Source of the DNA: Shewanella khirikhana
GTDB taxonomy: Bacteria > Pseudomonadota > Gammaproteobacteria > Enterobacterales > Shewanellaceae
NCBI RefSeq assembly: GCF_003957745.1
Contig: NZ_CP020373.1
Location: forward strand, 1,612,001 to 1,676,000
Length of the DNA: 64,000 nucleotides
Direction: 5' to 3'
The notes under the pieces are model-generated. The model did no database searches and had not been told where the DNA came from. It saw only the letters and a list, made by a program, of their open reading frames with translations. Position 1 is the first letter of the stretch. Each line of letters begins with the position of its first letter. The translations under genes and the position numbers were made by a program. Shown here piece after piece: positions 41,595 through 51,316 of this stretch.

Positions 41595-43688
41595 ATGAAA
41601 CAACGGATATTGCTTCTTGGCGCAGCCTCTTTGCTCGCCTTCAACGTTGCCGCCGAAGGCGACGATCCCTTTATCTGGCTCGAGGATGTCGAGGGTGAAA
41701 AAGCCCTGGCCTGGGTAAAGACCCAAAACGATCGCTCTTTGGAAGAGCTCAAAGCCGTGCCTGGCTACAACGCGCTGGTAGACAACGCGCTGGATATTCT
41801 TAACGATAAGGCGCGCATTCCCTATGCCGGCCGTATCGGCGATCACCTGTATAACTTCTGGAAAGACGAAACCAATCCTCGCGGCATCTACCGCCGCACC
41901 ACCATGGCCGAATACGTCAAAGACGCGCCAAAGTGGGAAACCGTGCTGGATATCGATGCCCTTGGCAAAGCCGAAGGGGTGAACTGGGTATTCAAGGGCA
42001 TGGACTGTCAGTATCCAAAGAACGTGCGTTGCCTGGTGTCTTTGTCCCGTGGTGGCGCCGATGCCGTTGAAATCCGTGAATTTGATCTCTCTAGCTTAAG
42101 TTTCGTTCCCGCCGACAAGCAGGGCTTCTTCCTGCCGGAAGCCAAGTCCAGCACCAGCTGGATTGATGAGAACACCCTGTTTGTGGGTACCGATTTTGCC
42201 GAAGGCGACGCCTGGACCGATTCGGGCTACCCACGCAAAGTGAAAGTATGGACCCGTGGCACCGACATTAAAGACGCCAAAGAAGTCTATGCCGGTAACA
42301 AGGCTTCCGTTGCGTCGTCTGGCTACGTGATTTGGGACGATAAAACGCCGCTTAAGCTGGTGTCTGAAGCTGAAACCTTCTACGAAGCCAGCTACAAGGC
42401 GCTGGTCGATGGCAAGCTGGTGGATCTGCCGCTGCCAAAGGATGCCGATCTCAAGGGCTTCTTTAAAGGTGATATCTTTGTAGAGCTTAAGAGCGAGCTC
42501 AAGCAGGGTAGCAGCAGCTTCCCGCAGGGCGCCATTGTTTACACCAAGGCTGACAAACTGCTGGCCGGTAAGCCTGAGTTTGCGCTGTTTGTAAAACCCG
42601 ACGCCAATTCATCCATCAGTCAGGTCACCTTTACCCGCAATGCGGTGCTGGTGAACTGGCTTGAAGACGTTAAGAGCAAGCTGGTGCGCTATCGTAAAGA
42701 TGCCAAGGGCCAGTGGCAGGGTGAAAACGTGGGCTTCCCAAGCAACGGTAGCATCAGCGTGTTTGACAGCAGCCGCGACAGAGACGATCTGTTTGTTACC
42801 TACACCAGCTTCCTCGAACCATCCACGCTTTACAGTGTGAATGCCGAAAGTCTCAAGCGTGAGTCACTCAAGGCGATGCCAGCCCAGTTCGATGCATCAA
42901 AATTTGAAGCCAAACAGTATTTTGCCACCAGTAAAGATGGTACCAAGGTGCCTTACTTTGCCGTGATGGCCAAAGACATCAAGCTCGATGGCACCAATCC
43001 AACTCTGCTGTACGGCTATGGCGGTTTTGAAGTGTCGCTGCGTCCATTCTACTCTGCCACCACAGGTAAGAACTGGCTGGAGCAGGGCGGCGTTTATGTG
43101 CTTGCCAACATTCGTGGCGGCGGTGAATACGGTCCAGGCTGGCACCAGGCTGCGCTGAAGGAAAACCGTCATAAGGCCTATGAAGACTTCGAAGCCATTG
43201 CGGAAGATCTGATTAAGCGCAAAATCACCTCGCCAAAACACCTGGGTATTCAGGGTGGCAGTAATGGCGGCCTGCTGATGGGCGCCGCCTTTACCCGCAG
43301 ACCGGACCTTTATAATGCCGTGGTGTGTCAGGTGCCACTGCTGGATATGAAGCGTTATAACAAACTGCTTGCCGGCGCCAGCTGGATGGGTGAGTACGGC
43401 AACCCGGATGTGGCTGCCGAGTGGGATTACATCAAAACCTTCTCGCCATACCACAACCTGAAGAAAGACACTCAATATCCAAAAGTGTTCTTTACCACCT
43501 CTACCCGTGATGACCGCGTGCACCCGGGCCATGCCCGTAAGATGGTAGCCAAAATGGAAGACATGGGTTACGAGGTGCTGTACTTCGAAAACATGGAAGG
43601 CGGCCATGCCGGCGCGGCAGATAATAAACAAACTGCGGAACTTAATAGCCTGGCATATGCCTACTTATTGAAGCAGCTTAAGTTGTAA
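41595..43688 (+). CDS. Secreted prolyl oligopeptidase (S9A)
   Basis: 697 residues. Signal peptide to about residue 20 (NVAAE). An N-terminal beta-propeller (about 25-420) is followed by an alpha/beta-hydrolase domain. The catalytic Ser is in GGSNGGLL (about 556), Asp in RDDRVHPGH (about 639) and His in EGGHAG (about 671). It cuts short peptides after proline. The signal peptide makes it a periplasmic or secreted form. ATG 41595 follows AAGGA. Confidence 0.93.
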   Translation: MKQRILLLGAASLLAFNVAAEGDDPFIWLEDVEGEKALAWVKTQNDRSLEELKAVPGYNALVDNALDILNDKARIPYAGRIGDHLYNFWKDETNPRGIYRRTTMAEYVKDAPKWETVLDIDALGKAEGVNWVFKGMDCQYPKNVRCLVSLSRGGADAVEIREFDLSSLSFVPADKQGFFLPEAKSSTSWIDENTLFVGTDFAEGDAWTDSGYPRKVKVWTRGTDIKDAKEVYAGNKASVASSGYVIWDDKTPLKLVSEAETFYEASYKALVDGKLVDLPLPKDADLKGFFKGDIFVELKSELKQGSSSFPQGAIVYTKADKLLAGKPEFALFVKPDANSSISQVTFTRNAVLVNWLEDVKSKLVRYRKDAKGQWQGENVGFPSNGSISVFDSSRDRDDLFVTYTSFLEPSTLYSVNAESLKRESLKAMPAQFDASKFEAKQYFATSKDGTKVPYFAVMAKDIKLDGTNPTLLYGYGGFEVSLRPFYSATTGKNWLEQGGVYVLANIRGGGEYGPGWHQAALKENRHKAYEDFEAIAEDLIKRKITSPKHLGIQGGSNGGLLMGAAFTRRPDLYNAVVCQVPLLDMKRYNKLLAGASWMGEYGNPDVAAEWDYIKTFSPYHNLKKDTQYPKVFFTTSTRDDRVHPGHARKMVAKMEDMGYEVLYFENMEGGHAGAADNKQTAELNSLAYAYLLKQLKL

Positions 43689-43715
43689 CAGCCGGGGATC
43701 GGCTCACACCTTAAC

Positions 43716-43753
43716 AAAACCACCGAGGCTGCTGTCGGCCCCGGTGGTTTTTT
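43716..43753 (+). terminator. Terminator of the prolyl oligopeptidase gene
   Basis: AAAACCACCG, 16-base loop, CGGTGGTTTT, T-run. It starts 27 bp after the stop. Confidence 0.85.
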
Positions 43754-43854
43754 ATTGGGCATTTGTCCCATAGGCTGAGACTTTTGTTTTATTTTCTAAT
43801 GCCACGTTTACAATAGGCACACTTTTGTCGGGCTTTATTTGGGGGAGAGTCAGT

Positions 43855-45465
43855 TTGAAGTCCATCGGTTTAAATCGTTTTACGTTTTTTGTCGCCCTGT
43901 ATTACGCGCTAATTCTTAACATTCCCTTGTATATCAGGGCGGCCGAAGGGCTTAAGGCGCTTTCTCACATCGACTGGCTGTTTGTGGCCAGTTTGCCTGT
44001 GCTGCTGAACTGTCTGCTGGCGTTTATCTTCTCGCTGTTCAGCTTTAAATACCTCGCCAAGCCGTTTTTCATGGGGCTGACTTTGCTGTCGGCCTCAGTT
44101 GTTTATGGCATGTACAAGTACGGCATAGTGTTTGACCGTGCCATGATGGAAAACATCTTCGAAACCCACAGCGCTGAAGCCCTGATGTACGTGAACGCCG
44201 AGTCCATTATCGGCTTTGCCTTACTCGGGATATTGCCTGCGGTGCTGATATTCAAAGCGCCCATTGAGTACCGGGTGTGGTGGAAAGAGCTGTTACACAA
44301 GCTTGGGTTTATGGCCGCCATGTTGGCCTGTGCCGGTGCCATTCTTGGCGTCTATTACCAGGATTATGTGGCGTTCGGGCGCAACAACGATGATATGAAA
44401 CAGCTGATTGTGCCGACCTATTTTATGGGCGCGGCGGGTAAGTATCTCAATCAGCGCTACTTTGAAACCCCACTGGTGTATCAGCCGCTGGGGGAAGATG
44501 CCAAAAACGAAACCACTGACAGCAATCAAAAGCCACTGCTCACTGTGCTGGTGGTGGGTGAAACCGCCCGCTCGATGAATTATCAATATTATGGCTACCA
44601 AAAAGACACCAATGCCCACACCAAACCCTACAACCCAGTGGTCTTTGATGATGTGAGCTCATGCGGCACGGCCACCGCTCAGTCGCTGCCGTGCATGTTT
44701 TCCCGCATGAGCCGCGAAGAGTACGATGCCAGACGTGCCCGCGCGCAGGACAGTGCCATCGATGTGCTGAGCCATGCCGGGGTACAGGTTAACTGGATTG
44801 ACAACGACAGCGGCTGTAAGGGCGTATGTGACAGGGTAAGCAATGAACTGATTGCACTTAACGACACGCCTGAGCTTTGCGACGGTGAATCCTGCCTGGA
44901 TGAAGTGTTGCTGCGCCGCCTCGACTCCCTGCTTGAAAAAGGCGTTGAAAAAGACACCCTGGTAGTGCTGCACATTATGGGCAGCCATGGGCCAACCTAT
45001 TACCAGCGTTATCCCGAGGCACACAGAGCTTACACACCGGACTGTCCGCGCAGTGATATTCAGAACTGCAGCAACGAAGCTCTGGTGAATACCTACGACA
45101 ACACCATTCGTTACAGTGATTACATTATCGCCGAAGTGATGAAGCGTTTGGTTGAAGCGCAGAGCCGTGCCGACACCGCACTCATGTATATCTCGGATCA
45201 CGGTGAGTCACTCGGCGAAAAGGGCCTGTATCTGCATGGCGCGCCTTACGCGTTTGCCCCCAAAGAGCAGATCAGCATTCCCTGGTTTGTGTGGCACTCG
45301 CCAGGATTCATCAAGGAAAATCAAATTGATGAAGATTGTTTAAGGGGCTTGAAAGGGCCTTGGTCCCATGACAATCTGTTCGACAGCTTACTTGGTTGGA
45401 TGAATGTGAAAACGGACGTCTACCAACAGGATATGGACATTTTTGCCCGTTGCCGTGCTCACTAA
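43855..45465 (+). CDS. eptA: Phosphoethanolamine--lipid A transferase (EptA type)
   Basis: 536 residues from TTG 43855, which has GGGGGAGAG upstream (an in-frame start at 43825 is less likely). An N-terminal domain with about five transmembrane helices is followed by a periplasmic sulfatase-fold domain. The nucleophile Thr is in VVGETARSMNYQYYGY, and YISDHGESLGE plus HGAPY are the later metal/substrate motifs. Several cysteine pairs fit EptA/MCR proteins. It adds phosphoethanolamine to lipid A phosphates, which lowers polymyxin binding. The closest named relative is not determined. Confidence 0.9.
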   Translation: MKSIGLNRFTFFVALYYALILNIPLYIRAAEGLKALSHIDWLFVASLPVLLNCLLAFIFSLFSFKYLAKPFFMGLTLLSASVVYGMYKYGIVFDRAMMENIFETHSAEALMYVNAESIIGFALLGILPAVLIFKAPIEYRVWWKELLHKLGFMAAMLACAGAILGVYYQDYVAFGRNNDDMKQLIVPTYFMGAAGKYLNQRYFETPLVYQPLGEDAKNETTDSNQKPLLTVLVVGETARSMNYQYYGYQKDTNAHTKPYNPVVFDDVSSCGTATAQSLPCMFSRMSREEYDARRARAQDSAIDVLSHAGVQVNWIDNDSGCKGVCDRVSNELIALNDTPELCDGESCLDEVLLRRLDSLLEKGVEKDTLVVLHIMGSHGPTYYQRYPEAHRAYTPDCPRSDIQNCSNEALVNTYDNTIRYSDYIIAEVMKRLVEAQSRADTALMYISDHGESLGEKGLYLHGAPYAFAPKEQISIPWFVWHSPGFIKENQIDEDCLRGLKGPWSHDNLFDSLLGWMNVKTDVYQQDMDIFARCRAH

Positions 45466-45587
45466 AAAACACGTCAAAATAAGGATGGTTTTTTGGCGCC
45501 GCAGGCTGGATTTTTACGCCGCGGCCGCCAACACTTTGTGATGATGTAATACAGCAGCGCCGGGCCGACACTGAAGACACCTACACA

Positions 45588-46613
45588 ATGACAACAGCCA
45601 GCCACAGTAAACATCTTGAACAGTCAGCGCGCATTTTGCGCCAGGCCGTGCCGCAAATGTCGGCACTCGGGATCCCGGTGACCCCCGAAAACTATGCCGT
45701 TTGGTATCAGTACTATTTAGGCCAGGATCTGGGCCTTGTGAGCGCCATCGACAGCCTGATAGCCAATAGGGTGGCCTTTGCCCAGGACGTGTGCGTTGGC
45801 CTGTACAACAACTTCATTCTGAACAATGCTCCCGAAGTGCTGGAAAACGTCCAGCTCGAAACCGTCATGCTGATAAACAGCCTGCTGACCAAAATCAGTC
45901 AGCTGTCCCTGGGCTCTGAAAGCTTTCAGCACAATATCGAAGAGTTTGGCCAACAGTTGCAGCACGAGAGCGACCCCAAGGTACTGCATAACCTGGTGGA
46001 GCAGGTGCTGGTTGAAGTGGACAAGGTGATAACCGACCACGCCTCTATCAACACCAGCCTCAAGAGCATGAACGATGAGCTGGATCATCTGCGCTCTGAA
46101 ATCAACGAATTGTCGGTGATCTCGGTTACTGACAAACTCACCGGGCTTTATAACCGCCGGGCCTACGAAGAGGAAATCACCCAGCAGCTGATGCAGGATG
46201 AACCCAAAGGCTCACTGCTGGTGATTGATATCGACCATTTCAAACACTTTAACGACAGCTGGGGCCATAACGCCGGCGACAAGGTACTGGTGTATGTGGC
46301 CCACAATCTGAAGATGGGCGTAAAAGGCGACGATATGGTGGCCCGCTATGGCGGCGAAGAGTTTGTGATCCTCTTGAAAGACACTTCGGCCAGCAATGCC
46401 TGTTTGGTGGCCGAAAGCCTTCGAGAGCGCATCGCCACCAAAAAGTTGACCCTGGGCAAAGAACAGGTCGATTTGGGTAAGATCACGGTATCCATCGGTG
46501 TAGCAGAGCTTCGCGCCGGTGAAAGCGGAGAAGCCCTGTTCGACCGGGCCGACAGGGCTCTTTATCATGCCAAAACCAGCGGCCGCAATCTGGTGAAGCT
46601 GGCGCGGGACTAA
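45588..46613 (+). CDS. Diguanylate cyclase (GGDEF domain)
   Basis: 341 residues. An N-terminal sensory-like region (about 1-145, no membrane segments) and a short coiled coil (about 150-175) lead into a GGDEF domain from about 180. The active motif is RYGGEEF (255-259), so it should make c-di-GMP. The product-inhibition I-site RxxD is altered to Lys-Gly-Asp-Asp (246-249), which may reduce feedback inhibition. The N-terminal part is not identified. ATG 45588 has no strong Shine-Dalgarno. Confidence 0.9.
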   Translation: MTTASHSKHLEQSARILRQAVPQMSALGIPVTPENYAVWYQYYLGQDLGLVSAIDSLIANRVAFAQDVCVGLYNNFILNNAPEVLENVQLETVMLINSLLTKISQLSLGSESFQHNIEEFGQQLQHESDPKVLHNLVEQVLVEVDKVITDHASINTSLKSMNDELDHLRSEINELSVISVTDKLTGLYNRRAYEEEITQQLMQDEPKGSLLVIDIDHFKHFNDSWGHNAGDKVLVYVAHNLKMGVKGDDMVARYGGEEFVILLKDTSASNACLVAESLRERIATKKLTLGKEQVDLGKITVSIGVAELRAGESGEALFDRADRALYHAKTSGRNLVKLARD

Positions 46614-46635
46614 CGCGTTCTGTGTTTTTCAAAAT

Positions 46636-46661
46636 AAAAGCCCTCAATCGAGGGCTTTTTT
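46636..46661. terminator. Terminator between the GGDEF gene and patZ
   Basis: AAAAGCCCTC, loop AATC, GAGGGCTTTT, with an A-run before and a T-run after; usable by both convergent genes. Confidence 0.9.
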
Positions 46662-46678
46662 ATGGGCAAACGCGCAGG

Positions 46679-49393
46679 CTATTCGCTGGTTTGGTTTCTT
46701 AAATTGTTCAAATCCATGTGCATTTTTATTAGGTGCTCGTCCATGTCGAAGGTCACGGTAAAGCCAAGGCTTCGTGCCAGATTCGCCATATTACGGTTTT
46801 CTATCATGGTAAAGCCCGTCAGCACTGCCGTTTCGTTTTGCAGGTAGTAGCGAATAAGCTTTTCCAGAAGCAGTTTACCCAGCCCCATGCCCTGATGGTC
46901 GCTTCGCACCGCCATGGCAAATTCGGCCTCGGTATTGTCCGGGTCAATGGATGCCCGCACCGCGCCAAGGGTGTACTCTTCGCCGTTCTCGTCACTGGCT
47001 GTGGCGATAAAGGCCATCTCGCGGGCGTAATCGATTTGGGTGAGTACCGCCATTTCTTCGTGGGTCATCCGCTGGCGGGCACCAAAATAGCGCTTGTATC
47101 TGTCTTCATCGGACAGTGAATTATCAAATGCCAGATGCTTTGGCTCATCTTCCGGCAAAATAGGCCTGAGCATGACTTCGATACCGTTTTTCAGGGTGGC
47201 GGTTTCTTCAAGCTCCTTGGGATAGGGCAAAATTGCCAGCCGACTGTTGTTGTCGGTGCTGCTGGCATCGAGTCTGAGGTTAATATCCAGCAGGGTAATG
47301 GTTTCCCCAGCGGCAAGCACAGGATTGAGATCCAGTGTTTGAATTTGTGGGCAGTCGATAACCAGATGCGAGATTTGCGTCAGCATCAGGCACAGGGCCT
47401 GCATATCGAGTCCTGCCGGCAGATGGCGGTCACGCATTTTGCCGGTCTTGAGTGCCTGGATCACCATGTAGCGCGCCAGTGCCATATTCAGCGGGGGCAG
47501 GGCAACCGCGGCATCCTTGGTGGGCTGCCACTCAGAGCCACCTTCACCTAAACAGATAGCCGGGCCAAATACAGGATCGTTAATCACCGCAACCCGCAGC
47601 TCCTGGGCGCCGGCCGTCAGCGCCATTCGCTGCACAATCAGACCTTCTATCTTGGCGTCAGGATCGGATTGATGCACCCGCTGCATCATGGCCGTGGCGG
47701 CATGGCGAATATCTTCTTCTGAGCTCAGATTCAGCATGACCCCATGTACATCGGATTTGTGCAAAATATCCGGCGACTGAATTTTCAATGCCACCGGATA
47801 ACCGATGCGACTGGCAATTGCGACCGCTTCGTCATCGTCTTTGGCAAACCAGGTGTCTATGGTGTTAAGCCCGTAGGCCGATAAAATCGGGCTGGCTTCG
47901 TGGGTTTCCAGCACAGATTTGCCTTTGGCGAGCGCAGCGCCTATTGCCATGCGGGCTCGTACTGCATCGTGGGGCACTTTGTCGGTAATGGATTGAGGCA
48001 CTTCCTGCAGCAGTTTCTGGTTGCGGCGATACTCCACCATGTGCATAAAAGCCCCCACGGCGCCTTCGGGGGTTCGGTAAGTGGAAACCCCGGCCTTGGT
48101 GAAACGTTTGCGGGCACGGTAGGCCGAGTCTTCGCCGCTCCAATTGGTAAGAATATTGAGTTTACTGCGGTGGGGGTGCTTTTTAATGGCATCACTCAGG
48201 GCTTCGGCAATCTCTTCACTCTCGCCAAGGGCCGATGGCGAGTGCAGCACCAAAATGGCGTCAACATCGCCGCTGTCCATTAAAATATTGAGCGCATCCA
48301 CATAGCGCTTGGCGCCGGCATCACCAATGATATCAATGGGATTCTGCCCGGACCAGGTGGGCGGCAATACCTTATCCAGCGCGGTAATAGTGGGCGCGGA
48401 AAGCTCTGCCAGTTTGCCACCCCGGCCAATCAGCTCATCCACCGCCAATACCGCCGGGCCGCCGCCATTACTGATAATGCCAAGGCGCTCACCTTTAAGA
48501 TCGTTGCCGTGATTCAGGCTCTCAAGGGCGGCAAAAAGTTCAATCAAATCATTCACCCGCAGCATACCAGCACGCCTGAAAGCAGCCTCGTATACCGCAT
48601 CGCTGCCGCTTATACCGCCGGTGTGTAATTTGGCCGCGCCTGCGCCTTCACGGCTGCGACCGGATTTGATCACCAGAATAGGTTTGTTGCGCGCAGCGGC
48701 TCGGGCAGCAGAAAGAAAGTGGCGTTTTTCGTTGATGGAATCCATGTACAGCATGATGGCGCTGGTGCGGCCATCGCGGCCAAGGAAGTCCAGCAGCTCG
48801 TCAAAATCGATGTCGCTGGCATCACCAAGGGAGATAAAAGATGAAAAGCCAATGCCCTTGTTGTTGGCCCAATCCAGCACAGTGGTGCACACCGCCGCCG
48901 ACTGGCTGACAAAGGCGATTTTGCCGCCCTGGGCCGAGGTGTGTGCCAGGCTGGCGTTAAGCCCAACGTTTGGCAGCATCATGCCCAAACTGTTGGGGCC
49001 AAGGATACGCATGCCGTAGCGTTTGGCATTGCTTAAGGTGAGCTCCAGCAGATTGCGGCCGTCGCCATCGAATTCCTGCGCCATGCCGGAGGCCATGATA
49101 ATCGCCACCTTACAGCCAAACTGAGCCAGGGTTTCAACAATGCCGGGGACACGGCTTGCGCGGGTGCAAATGATGGCCAGATCCGGCTTGATTGGCAGCG
49201 CCTCAATACTCGGGTAGGCCAGTACGCCCATCACCGCCTGATATTTTGGTGTAACCGGCATAATGGGTCCGGCAAATCCGCCTGCGAGCAGGTTTTTCAT
49301 CACCACGTTACCGGCACGCTTATGGCCGTTGGATGCACCTATGATGGCGATAGAGGAGGGCTTGAACAGGGTATTGAGGGTGCGCTGACTCAT
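46679..49393 (-). CDS. patZ: Protein lysine acetyltransferase PatZ (Pka/YfiQ)
   Basis: 904 residues. An N-terminal NDP-forming acyl-CoA-synthetase-like part (IAIIGASNGHKRAGNVVMKNLLAGG) is followed by the succinyl-CoA-ligase-type and ATP-grasp regions, and a C-terminal GNAT acetyltransferase with VRSDHQGMGLGKLL. PatZ acetylates metabolic enzymes such as acetyl-CoA synthetase. Length and order match E. coli Pka (886). ATG 49393. Confidence 0.93.
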   Translation of the reverse strand: MSQRTLNTLFKPSSIAIIGASNGHKRAGNVVMKNLLAGGFAGPIMPVTPKYQAVMGVLAYPSIEALPIKPDLAIICTRASRVPGIVETLAQFGCKVAIIMASGMAQEFDGDGRNLLELTLSNAKRYGMRILGPNSLGMMLPNVGLNASLAHTSAQGGKIAFVSQSAAVCTTVLDWANNKGIGFSSFISLGDASDIDFDELLDFLGRDGRTSAIMLYMDSINEKRHFLSAARAAARNKPILVIKSGRSREGAGAAKLHTGGISGSDAVYEAAFRRAGMLRVNDLIELFAALESLNHGNDLKGERLGIISNGGGPAVLAVDELIGRGGKLAELSAPTITALDKVLPPTWSGQNPIDIIGDAGAKRYVDALNILMDSGDVDAILVLHSPSALGESEEIAEALSDAIKKHPHRSKLNILTNWSGEDSAYRARKRFTKAGVSTYRTPEGAVGAFMHMVEYRRNQKLLQEVPQSITDKVPHDAVRARMAIGAALAKGKSVLETHEASPILSAYGLNTIDTWFAKDDDEAVAIASRIGYPVALKIQSPDILHKSDVHGVMLNLSSEEDIRHAATAMMQRVHQSDPDAKIEGLIVQRMALTAGAQELRVAVINDPVFGPAICLGEGGSEWQPTKDAAVALPPLNMALARYMVIQALKTGKMRDRHLPAGLDMQALCLMLTQISHLVIDCPQIQTLDLNPVLAAGETITLLDINLRLDASSTDNNSRLAILPYPKELEETATLKNGIEVMLRPILPEDEPKHLAFDNSLSDEDRYKRYFGARQRMTHEEMAVLTQIDYAREMAFIATASDENGEEYTLGAVRASIDPDNTEAEFAMAVRSDHQGMGLGKLLLEKLIRYYLQNETAVLTGFTMIENRNMANLARSLGFTVTFDMDEHLIKMHMDLNNLRNQTSE

Positions 49394-49578
49394 GAAGACT
49401 CCATCCTAATGGCGCTGCGGGCAACCAATGCATTGTGAACAGTCTACATGAAGCTTAGGCGCGCATCACTTGAGAAATATCATGAAATTATGATGTTAAT
49501 ACGGAATGGGGAGTGTTTCGGCTGGGCAAATCAACACAAATTGGTACGAAGCAGAGGCGGGAGAGAAAGTCGGGATAC

Positions 49579-49603
49579 AAAAAAACCTGCCGTGGCAGGT
49601 TTA
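49579..49603 (-). terminator. Terminator of the tRNA-Val pair
   Basis: On the minus strand AACCTGCC, AC, GGCAGGTT, then T-run. It directly follows the second tRNA. Confidence 0.88.
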
Positions 49604-49605
49604 AA

Positions 49606-49682
49606 TGGTGCGCTCTAGTGGACTCGAACCACCGACCCCCACCATGTCAAGGTGGTGCTCTAACCAACTGAGCTAAGAGCGC
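49606..49682 (-). tRNA. tRNA-Val (anticodon GAC)
   Basis: 77 bases including an encoded CCA. Acceptor GCGCTCT/AGAGCGC with discriminator A, D-arm GCTC/GAGC, anticodon stem CCACC/GGTGG with loop TTGACAT (anticodon GAC at 49646-49648), and T-arm GGTGG/CCACT-type with TTCGAGT. Confidence 0.96.
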
Positions 49683-49686
49683 ATTT

Positions 49687-49763
49687 TGGTACACCCGAGT
49701 GGACTCGAACCACCGACCCCTACCATGTCAAGGTAGTGCTCTAACCAACTGAGCTACGGGTGT
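49687..49763 (-). tRNA. tRNA-Val (anticodon GAC), second copy
   Basis: 77 bases including CCA, first in transcription order, four bases before the other copy. Anticodon GAC at 49727-49729, anticodon stem CTACC/GGTAG. The acceptor stem is ACACCCG/CGGGTGT, so it starts with an A-U pair instead of the G-C pair of the other copy. The arrangement resembles valV-valW of E. coli. Confidence 0.95.
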
Positions 49764-49803
49764 ATTGTGTTGTGATGCCCAAGGGCAGCAGCGAACGAGC
49801 GCT

Positions 49804-49833
49804 ATATTAAGGGGCGCCAAGGGCGCCATGCAA
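49804..49833 (-). promoter_or_regulatory. Predicted promoter of the tRNA-Val pair
   Basis: On the minus strand -35 TTGCAT, 18 bp, -10 TAATAT, followed by a GC-rich discriminator AGCGCTCG and preceded by an AT-rich UP-like stretch, as in stable RNA promoters. It is 41 bp upstream of the first tRNA. Confidence 0.55.
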
Positions 49834-49918
49834 GTAAAAATATCAGCAAAGCGCCTCAAATGGTGATTTGCTGCGCAACTTAGGGGCTGCTGGGCAGCAA
49901 ATCGAGCCCGTTGGCGCG

Positions 49919-51280
49919 TCAGTCGGCCAATTTAAACACTGGCGCTTTTTTCTGGATATATCTCAATCGGATGGCGAACAGGATTGCCGCTGTGGTGAGT
50001 CCTGCGATAAGGCCTGACCAAAATCCGTGTGCGCCCATGGCAGGTACCAGAATATCTGTGTAGGCGAGGGTATAACCCAGGGTCATGCCGATAGCCCAGT
50101 AAGACACCAGGGTGATGTAAAAGGCGCTGCGGGTGTCCTTGTAACCACGAAGGGCACCGGCGGCCACCACCTGCACCGAATCTGACAATTGGTACAACGC
50201 CGCCATAAACATCAAACTGGAGGCGAGCGTCACTACCGCAGGGTCGGTGTTGTAAAGCCTTGCGATTTCGACCCGAAACACCACGGTTATCACCGCAGTA
50301 ATGGACGCCATAAAGAGCGCCAGCGCCAAGCCGACCTTGGCCACCAGTGCTGCGACGTCGGCCTGATCGCGCCCCAGGTAATATCCAATTCGAATGGAGA
50401 CGGCAATCCCTATCGACAGTGGCAACATAAACACAATCGATGAAAAATTGAGCGCAATTTGATGCCCGGCCACCACATTGGCACCCAGCGGTGCCAGCAG
50501 CAGCGCGATAATGGCAAACAGACTGACCTCGAAAAACAGCGCCATGGCGATAGGTGCCCCCAATTTGGTCATGCGCCACATGGTTGATGCGCTCGGTTTG
50601 TTCACTCCTTTATGGGGGGAGAGCTTGGCAAACTTGCGATGCCAGGCCATGTAAATCAGCATGGCAACAAACATGGCCCAGAACACCAGTGCGGTTGCCA
50701 CGCCGCAGCCGGCGCCGCCCATGGCAGGCATGCCAAAATGACCGTAAATAAAGATGTAGTTGGCCGGAATGTTCACCGCAAGGCCAACAAAGCCTATCAC
50801 CATGGTTGGCAGGGTGTAGGAAATGCCTTCACTCATGCCTCTTAATACCTGATACAGCACAAAGGCGGGTACCCCCCACATAAAGCCGAACAGGTAGCCT
50901 TCGGACAGGCGCCTCAGCTCTGGCTCCAGCTCCATGTAAGACAGAATATGTGACGACAGGCTGAGAAACAGCATCACCCCAAGGGCGCCAATTATGGCAA
51001 TATAAGCTGCCTGCCAGGCGAGCGGACGAATTGCCGCTTCGTCATTGGCGCCATGCAGCTGGGAAAACACCGGCGTGAACGCCATCAGCAGCCCCTGCAC
51101 AAACAGCAGCGCCGGCAGCCACAAGCTGGTACCAACGGCCACCGCGGCCATATCCACCGCACTGACGCGGCCTGCCATCAGGGTGTCGATAAAGCCCATC
51201 ATGGTTTGGGTTATCTGGGCAACCAGCACCGGAGCTGCCAGTTGAATGAGTCGTTTGGCCTGAAAGCCCGAATTGAGCAT
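49919..51280 (-). CDS. norM: MATE multidrug efflux transporter NorM
   Basis: 453 residues, 12 transmembrane helices, MATE fold. The N-terminus LIQLAAPVLVAQITQTMMGFID and GTSLWLPALLFVQG match NorM/MdtK. It exports cationic drugs with Na+ or H+ exchange. I chose ATG 51280 (MLNSGFQAKRL); the 93 upstream codons are antisense to ribE. norM and ribE are divergent, as mdtK and ribC are in E. coli. Confidence 0.92.
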   Translation of the reverse strand: MLNSGFQAKRLIQLAAPVLVAQITQTMMGFIDTLMAGRVSAVDMAAVAVGTSLWLPALLFVQGLLMAFTPVFSQLHGANDEAAIRPLAWQAAYIAIIGALGVMLFLSLSSHILSYMELEPELRRLSEGYLFGFMWGVPAFVLYQVLRGMSEGISYTLPTMVIGFVGLAVNIPANYIFIYGHFGMPAMGGAGCGVATALVFWAMFVAMLIYMAWHRKFAKLSPHKGVNKPSASTMWRMTKLGAPIAMALFFEVSLFAIIALLLAPLGANVVAGHQIALNFSSIVFMLPLSIGIAVSIRIGYYLGRDQADVAALVAKVGLALALFMASITAVITVVFRVEIARLYNTDPAVVTLASSLMFMAALYQLSDSVQVVAAGALRGYKDTRSAFYITLVSYWAIGMTLGYTLAYTDILVPAMGAHGFWSGLIAGLTTAAILFAIRLRYIQKKAPVFKLAD

Positions 51281-51316
51281 AGAAAAACGCCTTAGCCTTA
51301 AAGGAATCGAAAAAGA

